A stretch of 64,000 nt of DNA from Amycolatopsis deserti (GTDB lineage Bacteria > Actinomycetota > Actinomycetes > Mycobacteriales > Pseudonocardiaceae): positions 1,550,001 through 1,614,000 of the forward strand of contig NZ_BNAU01000001.1 in NCBI RefSeq assembly GCF_014653945.1, in the 5' to 3' direction. The notes under the pieces were generated by a model, which was not told where the DNA came from, did not search any database, and worked only from the letters and a program-made list of their open reading frames with translations. Made by a program: the position numbers and the translations under genes. Below, piece after piece: positions 25,967-35,124 of the stretch; position 1 is the stretch's first letter, and every line of letters starts with the position of its first letter.

Positions 25967-26333
25967 GAGGAGGAAGGACCACTGTGGACGCGACGACACC
26001 GCCGCCCGGCGGGCAACCGTCGCGCGGAACTGGGACTGCTTCGGCGCCCCGGCCGCGTTGTTCTGCTACCTGGACCGGACCATGGGCGCGGCCCAGTGGG
26101 CGGACGCCGGGATGCACCTGCAGACGGTCATGCTGCTGCTGCGCGCGGAGAGCCTGGACAGCTGCCCGCAGATGGCGTGGTCGGTCTACCGCACCACGGT
26201 GGCCGAGGTGGTGTCCCCGCCGGAGCGGCTGATCCTGTTCTGCGGCCTGTCCATCGGCTACGCCGACCCGGCCGCGAACCAGGAACGCATCGACCGAGCC
26301 CCACTGGCCGAGACGGTGACCTTCCTGGGGTAG
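25967..26333 (+). pseudogene. Nitroreductase-family gene with internal deletion and frameshift
   Basis: A strong ribosome site GAGGAGGAAGG (25967-25977) and GTG (25984) open with VDATT, like many nitroreductase N-termini. That frame soon leaves the family pattern. In another frame DDTAARRATVARNWDCFGAP, YLDRTMGAAQWADAGMHLQT, LDSCPQMAWSVY and IDRAPLAETVTFLG form the C-terminal half of an FMN nitroreductase, ending at 26333. Roughly 90-100 codons between start and this part are missing. Confidence 0.7.
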
Positions 26334-26334
26334 G

Positions 26335-27486
26335 TCACCGCAGCATGACCGAGCCGTTGTAGAGCGTGGCGCCCCGCGCGTCCGTCACCCGCACCCACGC
26401 GTCCCCCGTGTCGGGGTCCACCGGCTTCGCGCCCTCGGGCAGCCATGCGCCGAACGTCCCGTTCGCGACCGGCACGGCGACCCGCTCACCGGTGCCGAAG
26501 TCGGCGTCCATGCTCGTGGCCGAGCGCGGCACGAGGCCAACGAACGGCACCTTCCCGCCCTGCGCCGGCACCGACAGCCGGCGCACCGGGATCGACCGGC
26601 CGATGAACGTGTCCCGGTGCAGCGTGGCCCCCGCAGGGCCGGTCACGCACGCCACGGTGTGCTCGGCGCTGCGCGCCAGCACCACCCGGTACGGCCCGTT
26701 GTCCAGCATCCCGCCGGGCTGGTAGCCATCGGCGCCGTCGAGCGGCTCGGGTAGCGCTGCCAGGCACTCGCCCAGCGCGCGGCCGGCCGGCGAGGACCGG
26801 TCGCCCGGCACGTCGACCACCGAGACCAGCGGCGCCGGGGCCGGCGGCAGCTCGGCGCGCGGACCGGGACGGGTGGTCTGGCCCTCGACCGACATCCCGG
26901 CCCACAACGGGGTCGCCGGGTCGGTCGCGGTGAACGCGGTGAACACCCCGGTCCGCGGCGTGACCGGCTCGACGGTGACGCCGAGGCCGTCGGCCAGGGA
27001 CAGCTCGATCCGCGGCCACGACGGGTCCGCCACCCCGGCCACCAGGCCCGTCCCGGTGCGGAGCAGCAGCCCGGTGCGGCTGCCGGGCGCGGAGGCCGGC
27101 GCCGCGCCCGGATCGGACACGGTCACCGTGGTCGCGGTGGTCTCGCAGAACACCGGTTTCCCGCCGGCGAGGTAGGACGTGACCACGTCGTCGCCGAGCG
27201 CGCGGCTGCCGGTGGCCTGCCACTCGGCGCGCGGCGGGACCTGCCCGGTCCGGCCCGCAGACTCGATCGCCGCCCAGCACCGGTCGTCCACCCCGGCGCC
27301 GGCGACCGGCGCGGCCGGGCGGAGGAACTGGACGCCGATCAGCACGCCTCCGACCAGCAGGACCACGGCCGCGGCGGCCGCGAGGGCCCGCCCGGGGCGC
27401 GGAGTCATCCCGGCGCGCACGGTGGCGCGCATCCGCTCGCGGACCTCGGGCGGCAGCTCGCGGCGCGGGGGCAGGGCGTGGCTCAT
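26335..27486 (-). CDS. Membrane-anchored extracytoplasmic protein paired with an ECF sigma factor
   Basis: 383 residues: a basic cytoplasmic N-terminus (1-32, LPPEVRERMRATVRAG), one membrane helix (about 33-53) and a large exported domain with four to five Cys and many short repeats of beta character. It starts in an ATGA overlap with the sigma factor stop, so it is the co-translated partner and possibly its anti-sigma factor, although no HxxxCxxC zinc motif is seen. The exported domain is of unknown fold and would be the sensor in that model. Confidence 0.7.
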   Translation of the reverse strand: MSHALPPRRELPPEVRERMRATVRAGMTPRPGRALAAAAAVVLLVGGVLIGVQFLRPAAPVAGAGVDDRCWAAIESAGRTGQVPPRAEWQATGSRALGDDVVTSYLAGGKPVFCETTATTVTVSDPGAAPASAPGSRTGLLLRTGTGLVAGVADPSWPRIELSLADGLGVTVEPVTPRTGVFTAFTATDPATPLWAGMSVEGQTTRPGPRAELPPAPAPLVSVVDVPGDRSSPAGRALGECLAALPEPLDGADGYQPGGMLDNGPYRVVLARSAEHTVACVTGPAGATLHRDTFIGRSIPVRRLSVPAQGGKVPFVGLVPRSATSMDADFGTGERVAVPVANGTFGAWLPEGAKPVDPDTGDAWVRVTDARGATLYNGSVMLR

Positions 27487-28064
27487 TTCTCCTCCAGCAG
27501 GGCGCGGAGCCGGGCGCGGGCGCGCGAGAGGTGCGCGCGCACGGTCACCTCGGCGACCTCGAGCAGGGCGGCGGCGTCACCGATCGGCAGCTCGCCGAGC
27601 AGGCACAGCTCGACGACCTGCCGTTGCGCGGCCGGCAGCGCGCGGACCGCGTCGATGATCCGCTGCAGGCGCGCCTCGCCGTCTAGACGGTCGGCTACGC
27701 CGTCGGCGTGGTCGGACACGTGCGGCGGGCCGGGGATCCGGCGCAGCAGCCGCGACCGCCGGGTGCGGCCCCGGTGCTCGTCACGGGCGAGGTTTCCGGC
27801 GACGGTGAACAGCCAGGGCAGCGCGCTGTCCCGCAGCAGGGTGACGTCGCCGCGCTTGCGCCAGGCGGTGAGGAAGGTGGCGGAGGTGAGGTCCTCGGCG
27901 CTGGCCCAGGACCCGGTCAGCCGGTAGGCGTGGTTCCACACGGCCTGCGCGTGGCGTTCGAAGAGCGCCGTGAAGGCTTCCCGGTCACCGCGTGCGGCGC
28001 GCGCCCACAGGTCGGCGTCGCGCGGCTCCACCGGCACCCCCAGCCCGGTCAGTTGGATGGTCAC
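27483..28064 (-). CDS. ECF RNA polymerase sigma factor
   Basis: 193 residues with region 2 (FTALFERHAQAVWNHAYRLT, SAEDLTSATFLTAWR) and region 4 (ALPAAQRQVVELCLLGELP, VRAHLSRARARLRALL). No extra C-terminal domain. GTG start. Followed without gap by the membrane protein at 26335-27486, the standard sigma/partner layout. The stimulus is unknown. Confidence 0.92.
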   Translation of the reverse strand: MTIQLTGLGVPVEPRDADLWARAARGDREAFTALFERHAQAVWNHAYRLTGSWASAEDLTSATFLTAWRKRGDVTLLRDSALPWLFTVAGNLARDEHRGRTRRSRLLRRIPGPPHVSDHADGVADRLDGEARLQRIIDAVRALPAAQRQVVELCLLGELPIGDAAALLEVAEVTVRAHLSRARARLRALLEEK

Positions 28065-28163
28065 ACCGGTCAGTGGCCGGCACCGGCCCCGATGTTGTCA
28101 TAGCGACCGGAGCGCCACGCGGGACCGCACCCGCCGACGCGGCATCCGGGCGGGGAAGCGTGT

Positions 28164-28430
28164 TCAGTACCGCAGGTGGGCCGGCTGGTGCGTGACTTCC
28201 TCGATGTCCCCCGCGGCCGCGTCGAGCAGGCGGTGCGCCAGATCGCTGAGCGCCCGCGCCGTGGCCAGCTCGTCGCCGATCTCCGGCACGTTGGCGTCGG
28301 CCGGGTTGAGCCGGGCCGTCCCGATCCCGACCAGGCCGGTCCCGCGGTCGGTGTGCAGGCGCGCGGTGGCGCGGGTCCGCGTCTCGTGCTCGTCGATCAC
28401 GATGTCGACACGCCAGTTCTTGTCCCGCAT
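28164..28430 (-). CDS. DUF1876 (dsRBD-fold) protein
   Basis: 88 residues starting [19 protein letters not shown], with [20 protein letters not shown] and [15 protein letters not shown]. This small family is widespread in actinobacteria, some members being induced under stress or hypoxia; no biochemical role is established that I know of. GGAGG lies five bases before the ATG. Confidence 0.85.
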   Translation of the reverse strand: MRDKNWRVDIVIDEHETRTRATARLHTDRGTGLVGIGTARLNPADANVPEIGDELATARALSDLAHRLLDAAAGDIEEVTHQPAHLRY

Positions 28431-28507
28431 GGCAGCCTCCCGGACGTCTGCCACCACGCTGCCCCGCCCGGCGCCGGGCGGGAAAGGGCCGGAAGTCACC
28501 GCGTGGT

Positions 28508-29239
28508 TCAGTGGATCCGGCGCACGTCCAGCGGCGTTTCGACCGCGCCGCCGTCGCGCCCGCGGTCCACCCGGTAGGCCCCGGCGCGGTCCCGCTCGGC
28601 CAGCGCCTCGGCCAGCTCGCCGCCGCGGTAGAGCAGGCCGGCCCCGTCGTCGGTGGCGTAGCCGGGCGGCAGGGTGCCGTCCGCGATCAGCGACTGGAAC
28701 AGCGGCCGCCGGGCGGGCTCGCTGTCGTGGTGCACGCCGTTGGACCACGGGAGCAGGCCCAGCCCGTTCGTCACCGGCCGCAGCTCCGGCCCGAACGAGT
28801 CGGTCGTGCCGCCGGCGTGCCAGCAGATCGAGCCGGCCGAGACGCCGGTCAGGACCACCCCGGCCTGCCACGCGTCACGCATCACCGCGTCGAGGCCGTG
28901 CAGCCGCCACAGCGCCAGCAGCCCGGCGACACTGCCGCCCCACACCCAGATCACGTCCTGGGACAGCAGGTGCCCGGCGAGGTCGGCGATGTTCGGCATC
29001 GGCAGCAACGCCACGTGGCTGCCGGCCCACCCCTCTCGCCACGCGTTCTCGTAGAAGGCGGCGATCAGGCGGCGGTCGTCGCCGCACGCGGTGGCCAGGA
29101 AGCACACGCGCGGCGCGCGCCCGGTGACGCCGGCGAGCTCCACGGCGTACCGGGTCAGCGGGCCGACCTCCCAGTCCAGGCGCGCGGAGGCGCGGATGCC
29201 GCCGGAGGTGGCGAGGATCGTCGGTTCGTCGGCAGGCAC
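28508..29239 (-). CDS. Peptidase S51 family protein (dipeptidase E-like)
   Basis: About 243 residues with the S51 nucleophile elbow [10 protein letters not shown] and the preceding [17 protein letters not shown], a class I glutamine-amidotransferase-like fold. Family members cleave Asp-X dipeptides (PepE) or cyanophycin fragments. Start chosen at GTG 29239 because the in-frame ATG at 29275 would lie inside the TTGTATACAG operator of the divergent GntR gene; the longer form (255 residues) remains possible. Cytoplasmic, no signal peptide. Confidence 0.8.
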   Translation of the reverse strand: MPADEPTILATSGGIRASARLDWEVGPLTRYAVELAGVTGRAPRVCFLATACGDDRRLIAAFYENAWREGWAGSHVALLPMPNIADLAGHLLSQDVIWVWGGSVAGLLALWRLHGLDAVMRDAWQAGVVLTGVSAGSICWHAGGTTDSFGPELRPVTNGLGLLPWSNGVHHDSEPARRPLFQSLIADGTLPPGYATDDGAGLLYRGGELAEALAERDRAGAYRVDRGRDGGAVETPLDVRRIH

Positions 29240-29275
29240 AGCCGGGATCCTACGACTGGCGCTGATTGCATTCAT

Positions 29276-29283
29276 TGTATACA
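29276..29283. promoter_or_regulatory. FadR-subfamily GntR operator (TGTATACA)
   Basis: The perfect 8-bp palindrome TGTATACA, within ATTGTATACAGT, sits 10 bp before the GTG of the GntR gene and between it and the divergent peptidase gene. GntR proteins of this subfamily bind TnGTATACnA-type palindromes, so auto-regulation of the GntR-OsmC pair is likely. Confidence 0.6.
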
Positions 29284-29292
29284 GTGCATCCC

Positions 29293-29928
29293 GTGACGAC
29301 GACCTACGATCGCGTGCGGGAGCTGATCGTCGGCGGCGCCTTCCCGCCGGGTGGGCGCCTGACCGAACTCGACCTGTCCCAGCGGCTCGCCGTGAGCCGC
29401 ACCCCGGTGCGGGAGGCGCTGCGCCGGCTGGAGAGCGACGGCCTGGTCGCCAGCGGGCAGCGCGGGGTCACGGTGGTCCGGCTGAGCGACGGGGAACTGC
29501 GCGAGGCATATCTCGTCCGCGCCAGCCTGGAAGCGCTTACCGCGGAGCTGGCCGCGCGGCGTCAGCAGGCGGGCGAGATCGCACCCGCCGCGCTGGCCCG
29601 GCTGACCGGCCACGCCGAGGACGCCGACCGCGCGACCCGGGACGGCGACCTGGCCACCGGCGTGCGGCACAACCGCGAGTTCCACCGGCACATCGCGGTG
29701 CTGTCCGGGAACTCCCTCGCGCTCGGCTTCCTGGACCGGGTGTGGGACCGGATCGTGGTCTCCACCCGCGACTCGCTGGCCGCGCCGAGCCGCACCGGCC
29801 AGGTCGACGACGAGCACCGCCGCCTCGTCGCGGCGATCACCGCGGGCGACGCGGCGACGGCCGCGGCACTCGCTCGCGACCACGTCCTGAGCACCCTGTC
29901 CGCACTCCCCGGAGGAACACCGCGATGA
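29293..29928 (+). CDS. GntR-family regulator (FadR subfamily)
   Basis: 211 residues. Winged helix 1-70 with FPPGGRLTELDLSQRLAVSR and TPVREALRRLESDGLV, then an FCD-type all-helical domain whose NREFHRHIAVLSGN supplies metal/ligand residues. GTG start. It overlaps the OsmC gene start by ATGA, so the two are co-translated. The palindrome TGTATACA just upstream is its probable operator. Confidence 0.88.
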   Translation: MTTTYDRVRELIVGGAFPPGGRLTELDLSQRLAVSRTPVREALRRLESDGLVASGQRGVTVVRLSDGELREAYLVRASLEALTAELAARRQQAGEIAPAALARLTGHAEDADRATRDGDLATGVRHNREFHRHIAVLSGNSLALGFLDRVWDRIVVSTRDSLAAPSRTGQVDDEHRRLVAAITAGDAATAAALARDHVLSTLSALPGGTPR

Positions 29929-30386
29929 GCAAGGAACACGGCTACCAGGTCACCGTCACCTGGTCCGGCACCACCGCCGGCGGCTACCGCGCCTACGACC
30001 GCGGCCACGACGTCACCGCCGCGGGCAAACCACCCATCGCGGCGACCGCGGACCCGGCCTTCCTCGGCGACCCGGCGCGCTGGAACCCGGAGGAGCTGCT
30101 GGTGGCGGCGCTGTCGCAGTGCCACCTGCTGACCTACCTCGCGCTGTGCGCGCGGCACGGCATCACCGTCACCGGCTACCGCGACACCGCGACCGGCCGC
30201 ATGGCCGAAACCCCGGGCGGCGGCGGGCACTTCACCGAGGTGACGCTGAACCCGGAGGTCACCATCGCCGAGGAGGCACTGGCGGACAAGGCCGCCGAGC
30301 TGCACCACCGGGCGCACGAGCTGTGCTTCATCGCCAACTCGGTGAACTTCCCGGTCCACCACGCGCCGACGGTCCACATCGGATAG
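29925..30386 (+). CDS. OsmC-family protein (peroxiredoxin-like)
   Basis: 153 residues with the two redox cysteines in SQCHLLTYL and ELCFIANSVNFPV, as in OsmC/Ohr proteins that reduce organic hydroperoxides. The YRAYDRGHD N-terminal motif resembles the YhfA/OsmC-like branch. Encoded in an operon with a GntR regulator rather than the OhrR (MarR) seen with true Ohr, so the inducing signal may be an organic acid or lipid derivative rather than peroxide itself. Confidence 0.85.
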   Translation: MSKEHGYQVTVTWSGTTAGGYRAYDRGHDVTAAGKPPIAATADPAFLGDPARWNPEELLVAALSQCHLLTYLALCARHGITVTGYRDTATGRMAETPGGGGHFTEVTLNPEVTIAEEALADKAAELHHRAHELCFIANSVNFPVHHAPTVHIG

Positions 30387-31085
30387 TCAGGACCCCAGCG
30401 CCGCCACGATCCGCGCGCCCAGCTCCGCCGGCCGGCTGAACTGGGGCCAGTGCCCGGTCGGCAGGTCCACCAGCTCCACGTCCCGCATCGCCGCCAGTTC
30501 GCGCACGTACGGGTGGTCCGCGGCGATCAGCTCGCGCACCTGCGCGGACGGCATCGACGTGCAGATCACGGTGGCCGGGATGGCGCGGCGGCGCTCGTCG
30601 GACAGCTCGACCGGGTCGCGGGTCACCGCGACCGGCTCGGGCACGGCTTCGGCGCGCATCCGGTCGCGCAGTTCGCCGGTGAGCCCGGCCAGCTCGGCCT
30701 CCTCGAACGCCGTCCAGTCCGGCAGCGGCACGTCGGCGCCGTCCGCGGGCAGGGCCTCGTTGATGGACGCGCCGCTGGTCAGCGGTCCGGCGTCGACGAA
30801 GACGATCCGCACGACGCGATCGGGCCGGGCGTCGGCGGCCGCGTAGGCGAGCGGACCGCCACCGGAGTGCCCGACGAGCACCACCGGTTCGTCCTCGGCG
30901 TCGATCGCCGCGACGATGGCCTCGACGTGCTCGCGCACGCCGATCCCGGCGCGGTCGGTTCCGGCCGCGTCCAGGCCGGGCAGGGTCAGCGCGCGCACGG
31001 TGTGGCCGGCGGCGGTCAGCGCGGGTTCGACCTCGCGCCACGAGGACGCGCCGAACCAGAACCCGGGAACGAGGAGCACGATCAT
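30387..31085 (-). CDS. Alpha/beta hydrolase
   Basis: 232 residues. N-terminal LLVPGFWFGASSW (oxyanion side), nucleophile elbow VGHSGGGPLAYA (Ser), acid near PATVICTSMPS, and C-terminal His in TGHWPQF. A typical small cytoplasmic esterase or lactonase fold; substrate unknown. Its stop is immediately next to the convergent OsmC stop. Confidence 0.85.
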   Translation of the reverse strand: MIVLLVPGFWFGASSWREVEPALTAAGHTVRALTLPGLDAAGTDRAGIGVREHVEAIVAAIDAEDEPVVLVGHSGGGPLAYAAADARPDRVVRIVFVDAGPLTSGASINEALPADGADVPLPDWTAFEEAELAGLTGELRDRMRAEAVPEPVAVTRDPVELSDERRRAIPATVICTSMPSAQVRELIAADHPYVRELAAMRDVELVDLPTGHWPQFSRPAELGARIVAALGS

Positions 31086-31139
31086 GCGCCGAGCCTAGAA
31101 GGTCGGGGTGTCCCGGGTGCGCGCGCGGGCGATAGGTCG

Positions 31140-31745
31140 TCACCGTCTGACGGCGGCTGCCGCCCGCGCGGTCACCTCGTCCCAGCGGCGCTCGCGCAGC
31201 AGGGCGGGCTCGGCCATCCAGCTGCCGCTCACCGCGGGCACCATCGGCAGCGCCAGGTACTCCCCCATGGTCTGCGCGGTCACCCCGCCCGACGGCATGA
31301 ACGCCAGGTCGCGGAACGGCGCGGCCAGCGCGCGGATCGCGGCCGGCCCGCCGAGCAGACCGGCCGGGAAGAACTTCACCTCGTCCAGCCCGAGCGCGGT
31401 CACCGCCATCAGGTCGGTCGCCGTCGCCACCCCGGGCAGCGCCGGCACGCCCCGCTCGGCCGCGCGGCCGACCACGTCCGCCGACACGCCGGGGCTGACC
31501 ACGAACCGCGCGCCCGCGTCGACCGCGGCGTCCACATGGGACGGAAGCAGCACCGATCCCGCCCCGACGAGCAGGTCCGGCAGGGCCGACAGGCGCCGGA
31601 TGCCCGGCAGGCCGGCGGGCGTGCGCAGCGTGATCTCGACGACGTCGATGCCCCCGGCCAGCAACGCTTCCCCGAGCGGCAGAGCCTGTTCCGGCTCGTC
31701 CAGCACCACCACAGGCACGACCGGGCACCGCGACAGCAGGCTCAC
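31140..31745 (-). CDS. eda: KDPG aldolase
   Basis: 201 residues. VVEITLRT holds the catalytic Glu and DEVKFFPAG the Schiff-base Lys, with FMPSGGVTAQTM near the phosphate site. Splits 2-keto-3-deoxy-6-phosphogluconate into pyruvate and glyceraldehyde-3-phosphate. The GTG overlaps the kinase stop (GTGA), which sets the start. Last gene of the six-gene hexuronate/aldonate operon. Confidence 0.92.
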   Translation of the reverse strand: MSLLSRCPVVPVVVLDEPEQALPLGEALLAGGIDVVEITLRTPAGLPGIRRLSALPDLLVGAGSVLLPSHVDAAVDAGARFVVSPGVSADVVGRAAERGVPALPGVATATDLMAVTALGLDEVKFFPAGLLGGPAAIRALAAPFRDLAFMPSGGVTAQTMGEYLALPMVPAVSGSWMAEPALLRERRWDEVTARAAAAVRR

Positions 31746-32701
31746 CGGACCACCTCCACCGGCTCCTCGGCCCGCAGTTCGTCGCGCGTGGGCAGGCCCT
31801 CCCAGTCGCCCGGCACCCGGCACACCGCGGCGCCCGCCGCGTTGCCGAGCCGCAGGCACTGCCGCACATCCGCACCCGACACCAGCCCGCTCAGGTACCC
31901 GGCCACGAACGCATCGCCCGCGCCGACCGGATCGACGACGGTCACCGGCACCGCCTCGGCCCGGTGCACCTCATCGCCGTGCAAGGCCACCGAACCCAGC
32001 GCGCCGAGCTTGACCACCACCGTGCCTGGCCCGGTCTTCGCGAGCTCCCGCGCCAGGTCCTCGCCCCGGCCGAACGACGGCTCGCGAACCGGCTCCCGGC
32101 CGAGCAGCAGCGCGGCCTCCTCCGGCCCGGCGAACACCACGTCCGCGGCGGCGGCCAGCCGCGCGAGCACCGGCCCGGCCTCCGCCGGCGGCCAGAGCGT
32201 CGCGCGGTAGTTGACGTCGAACGACACCCGCGTCCCGGCGGCCCGCGCCAGCCCGATCACGTGGTCCAGCGTCTCCCGCGGCCCCGGGCCCAGTGCCGCG
32301 GTGATCCCGGAGACGTGCAGCACGTCGGCCTCCGCGACGACCGAGGGCTCGATGTCCGAAGGGGACAGTCGCGACGCGGCGCTGCCCCGGCGGTAGTAGC
32401 GCACGCGCCACGGTTTCCCGCCGCGCATCTCCTTCACCATCAGCCCGGTCGGCGCCTCCGGATCCCGCTCGGCGAGCACCCGCACGCCCTCGGCGCGGAC
32501 CTCCCGGGTCACCAGCGCGCCGAACGCGTCGTCGCCGACGCGACTGATCCACGTCGACGGCACGCCCAAGCGCGCCAGCCCGATGGCCACATTGGACTCC
32601 GCTCCCCCGATGCCCACCGGCAGCGCCGAGCCGCCGGTCACCCGGCCCCAGGCCGGAGTGGACAACAGGGCCATCGTCTCGCCCAGCGTCACGACCGTCA
32701 T
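31742..32701 (-). CDS. kdgK: 2-keto-3-deoxygluconate kinase (PfkB family)
   Basis: 319 residues. PfkB signatures GGAESNVAIGLARLG near the N-terminus and DPVGAGDAFVAGYLSG (catalytic Asp) near the C-terminus; YYRRGSAASRLSP matches the sugar-binding region of KDG kinases. It should phosphorylate KDG to KDPG for the next enzyme, the aldolase, whose start overlaps this stop. The ATG overlaps the dehydrogenase stop (ATGA). Confidence 0.9.
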   Translation of the reverse strand: MTVVTLGETMALLSTPAWGRVTGGSALPVGIGGAESNVAIGLARLGVPSTWISRVGDDAFGALVTREVRAEGVRVLAERDPEAPTGLMVKEMRGGKPWRVRYYRRGSAASRLSPSDIEPSVVAEADVLHVSGITAALGPGPRETLDHVIGLARAAGTRVSFDVNYRATLWPPAEAGPVLARLAAAADVVFAGPEEAALLLGREPVREPSFGRGEDLARELAKTGPGTVVVKLGALGSVALHGDEVHRAEAVPVTVVDPVGAGDAFVAGYLSGLVSGADVRQCLRLGNAAGAAVCRVPGDWEGLPTRDELRAEEPVEVVR

Positions 32702-33723
32702 GAGTCACCCAATCGCAGGAGGACCTTGCAGCTGTCCCGGCCGGCCGCGACCGCCAGCGCCTCGCCGGCCTGGTCCAGGTCGAACGTGTGCGTGATCAGC
32801 GGCGACACGTCGAGCCCGTCGCCGAGGGCGCGCACCGCGTCGGTGATCTCGTCGACGAACCGGTACGAGCCGATCCAGGTGATCTCGCGGGTGACCAGAT
32901 CGCCGAGAACCGCGGTGGCCGGTTCCCCGGGCAGGTTCCCGACCTGCACGAGCGTCCCGCCGCGCGCGGTCGCCCGCAGCGCGCCGCCCAGCGCTGCGGG
33001 CGCGCCGGAGGCTTCGAAGACCAGCTCCACGTCCTCGGGCAGGGCGTCCCCGGCGGCTAGGTCGACCACCTCATCGGCCCCGAGACGGCGTGCGATCGCC
33101 AGCGCCGAGGTCGTCACGTCCGCCGCGATCACGGTCGCCGCGCCGCGGTGCTTCGCGGCCGCGGCGACCAGGCACCCGATCGGTCCGGCGCCGTTGACCA
33201 GCACCGTGCGGCCGGTGACGTCGCCGGCCCGCTGGACCGCGTGCAGTGCCACGGCCAGCGGTTCGGCCAGCGCGCCCTGCCGGGTGCTCACGCCGTCCGG
33301 CAACGGCCGCAGCTGGTCCGCGCGCACCACCCGCAGCTCGCTGAACCCGCCGTCGGTGTGCGGGTGGAACGCGGCGGAGCCGAAGTACCGCACGCGCGGC
33401 AGCAGGTTGGTGCGCCCGGCGATCCGCGCGGGCAGCGTGGTGTCGCCGACGGGCTCGGCCGGGTGCACCGTCACCGGCTGCCCGGGCTCGACGCCGGTCA
33501 CGCCGGGGCCGAGCCCGGCCACGCGTCCGGCGACCTCGTGCCCGAGCACGAGCGGGTGCTTGAGCACGGCCGTCCCGGAGGCGCCGTGCCGCCAGTAGGC
33601 GACGTCGGAGCCGCAGATGCCGCCCCACTCCATCGCGACCAGCACCTCGCCCGGGCCGGGCGCCGGGTCCGGCCGGGTGTCGATCCGGACGTCCCCGGGG
33701 CCGTGCACGACGGCGGCTCTCAT
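32698..33723 (-). CDS. Zinc-type alcohol dehydrogenase (L-idonate/L-gulonate 5-dehydrogenase-like)
   Basis: 341 residues of the medium-chain dehydrogenase family: catalytic-zinc residues in GGICGSD and LGHEVAG, cofactor loop NGAGPIGCLVAA. The structural-zinc lobe has lost its four cysteines (region VHPAEPVGDTTLPAR). Placed between kdgK and the transporter and with uxuB/manD upstream, it would oxidise an aldonate (L-gulonate or L-idonate) at C5 and feed the 5-keto acid (fructuronate in the gulonate case) to uxuB. The exact substrate is inferred from the operon. Confidence 0.75.
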   Translation of the reverse strand: MRAAVVHGPGDVRIDTRPDPAPGPGEVLVAMEWGGICGSDVAYWRHGASGTAVLKHPLVLGHEVAGRVAGLGPGVTGVEPGQPVTVHPAEPVGDTTLPARIAGRTNLLPRVRYFGSAAFHPHTDGGFSELRVVRADQLRPLPDGVSTRQGALAEPLAVALHAVQRAGDVTGRTVLVNGAGPIGCLVAAAAKHRGAATVIAADVTTSALAIARRLGADEVVDLAAGDALPEDVELVFEASGAPAALGGALRATARGGTLVQVGNLPGEPATAVLGDLVTREITWIGSYRFVDEITDAVRALGDGLDVSPLITHTFDLDQAGEALAVAAGRDSCKVLLRLGDS

Positions 33724-35090
33724 GCGGCGTCCTCCAGACGGACCAAGTCACGCCCGCGGGTCTCCGGCGCGAGGTAGGCGGAGACGAACGTGATGAGCGA
33801 GTAGGCGACGAGCATCGCCGCGATGGGCCACCAGTGGCCGGTCAGCGCGGTCAGCGACGCGGCCAGCACCGGGCCGATCGCGGTGGCGAGGATGCCGCCG
33901 ATCTCCTTGGCGACGGCGAGCTGGGTGAACCGGGTGCGCGAGCCGAACAACTCGGCCATGGTGACGCTCTCCAGCGAGAACAGGCCCAGCACGCCGACGT
34001 TGAGGCCGACGATCATCGCGACGGTCAGCGCGGCGGTGCCACCGTGCGCGATCGTCAGCATCATCGGCGCGGCGATCACCACCGTCAGCAGCGACAGTCC
34101 CAGGTAGACCGGGCGGCGGCCGAACCGGTCGCCCAGCAGGCCCACCACGGGGATGGTCACGAACCCGAGCAGCGAGCCGTAGACGATCGCGGCGGTCGGC
34201 ACCGACTTGTTCACGGCCAGCTCGGTGGCGATGTAGCCGACCAGGAACGTCTGCACCAGCCCGGAGTTGCCGGCCTGGCCGAACCGCAGCCCCAGCGCCA
34301 GCAGGAACGACTTGCCCTTGCGCTGCTTGAGACCGGCCTCGATGGCGCTCTCGCCGGCCTCCTCGATCTCCTTGCGGGACAACGCGACGCCGTCGACCAC
34401 GTCCGGCCGTTCCTCGAACACCGGGCTCTCCTTGAGGTTGGCCCGGATCCACACGCCGAGGATCAGCAGCGCGAAGCTCAGCAGGAACGGCAGGCGCCAG
34501 CCCCAGCTCAGCAGCTGCTCGTCGGAGAGCACCGCGAGCAGCACGGCCCACAGGCCGGACGCGGCCAGCGTGCCGGAGTTGGTGCCCAGCGACACCAGCG
34601 ACGCGATCAGGCCGCGGCGCTTGGCCGGCGCGTACTCGGCGAGCATCACGGTCGCCCCAGCGATTTCCGCGCCCGCGCCGAAGCCCTGGACCAGCCGCAG
34701 CGCGACCAGCAGGATCGGGGCGGCGATGCCGATCGTGGCGTACGGCGGCAGCACTCCGATCAGCGTGGTGGACACCCCCATCAGCGCGATCGTGATGAAC
34801 AGGACCTTCTTGCGGCCGATCCGGTCGCCCATCCGTCCGAAGTAGACCGCGCCGGCCAGGCGCGCGACGTAGCCGACACCGTAGGTCGCCATCGCCGCGA
34901 TCAGGCCGATCGCCGGGCTGACGCCGGGGAAGAAGATCTTGTTGAACACGATCGCGGCGGCCAGCGAGTACAGCTGGAAGTCCATGAACTCCATCGCCGT
35001 GCCGAGCCAGCCGGACATGGCGGCCCGGCTGAGGTCCCGGGTGGTTCGGGTCACGGCCCCTCCCGGCGCCGTCTGGGTGCTGTCGGTCAT
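33720..35090 (-). CDS. MFS transporter, metabolite:H+ symporter (MHS) family
   Basis: 456 residues with 12 hydrophobic segments and the MHS/sugar-porter motifs GRMGDRIGRKKVL (loop 2-3) and GDRFGRRPVYLG (loop 8-9), plus LRLVQGFGAGAEIAGA in helix 4. It likely imports the sugar acid used by this operon. ATG with GGAG upstream. Overlaps the dehydrogenase start (ATGA). Confidence 0.88.
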   Translation of the reverse strand: MTDSTQTAPGGAVTRTTRDLSRAAMSGWLGTAMEFMDFQLYSLAAAIVFNKIFFPGVSPAIGLIAAMATYGVGYVARLAGAVYFGRMGDRIGRKKVLFITIALMGVSTTLIGVLPPYATIGIAAPILLVALRLVQGFGAGAEIAGATVMLAEYAPAKRRGLIASLVSLGTNSGTLAASGLWAVLLAVLSDEQLLSWGWRLPFLLSFALLILGVWIRANLKESPVFEERPDVVDGVALSRKEIEEAGESAIEAGLKQRKGKSFLLALGLRFGQAGNSGLVQTFLVGYIATELAVNKSVPTAAIVYGSLLGFVTIPVVGLLGDRFGRRPVYLGLSLLTVVIAAPMMLTIAHGGTAALTVAMIVGLNVGVLGLFSLESVTMAELFGSRTRFTQLAVAKEIGGILATAIGPVLAASLTALTGHWWPIAAMLVAYSLITFVSAYLAPETRGRDLVRLEDAA

Positions 35091-35124
35091 CGTGCGCTCC
35101 TTTGCTTCACGGATGTGGGGCGGT

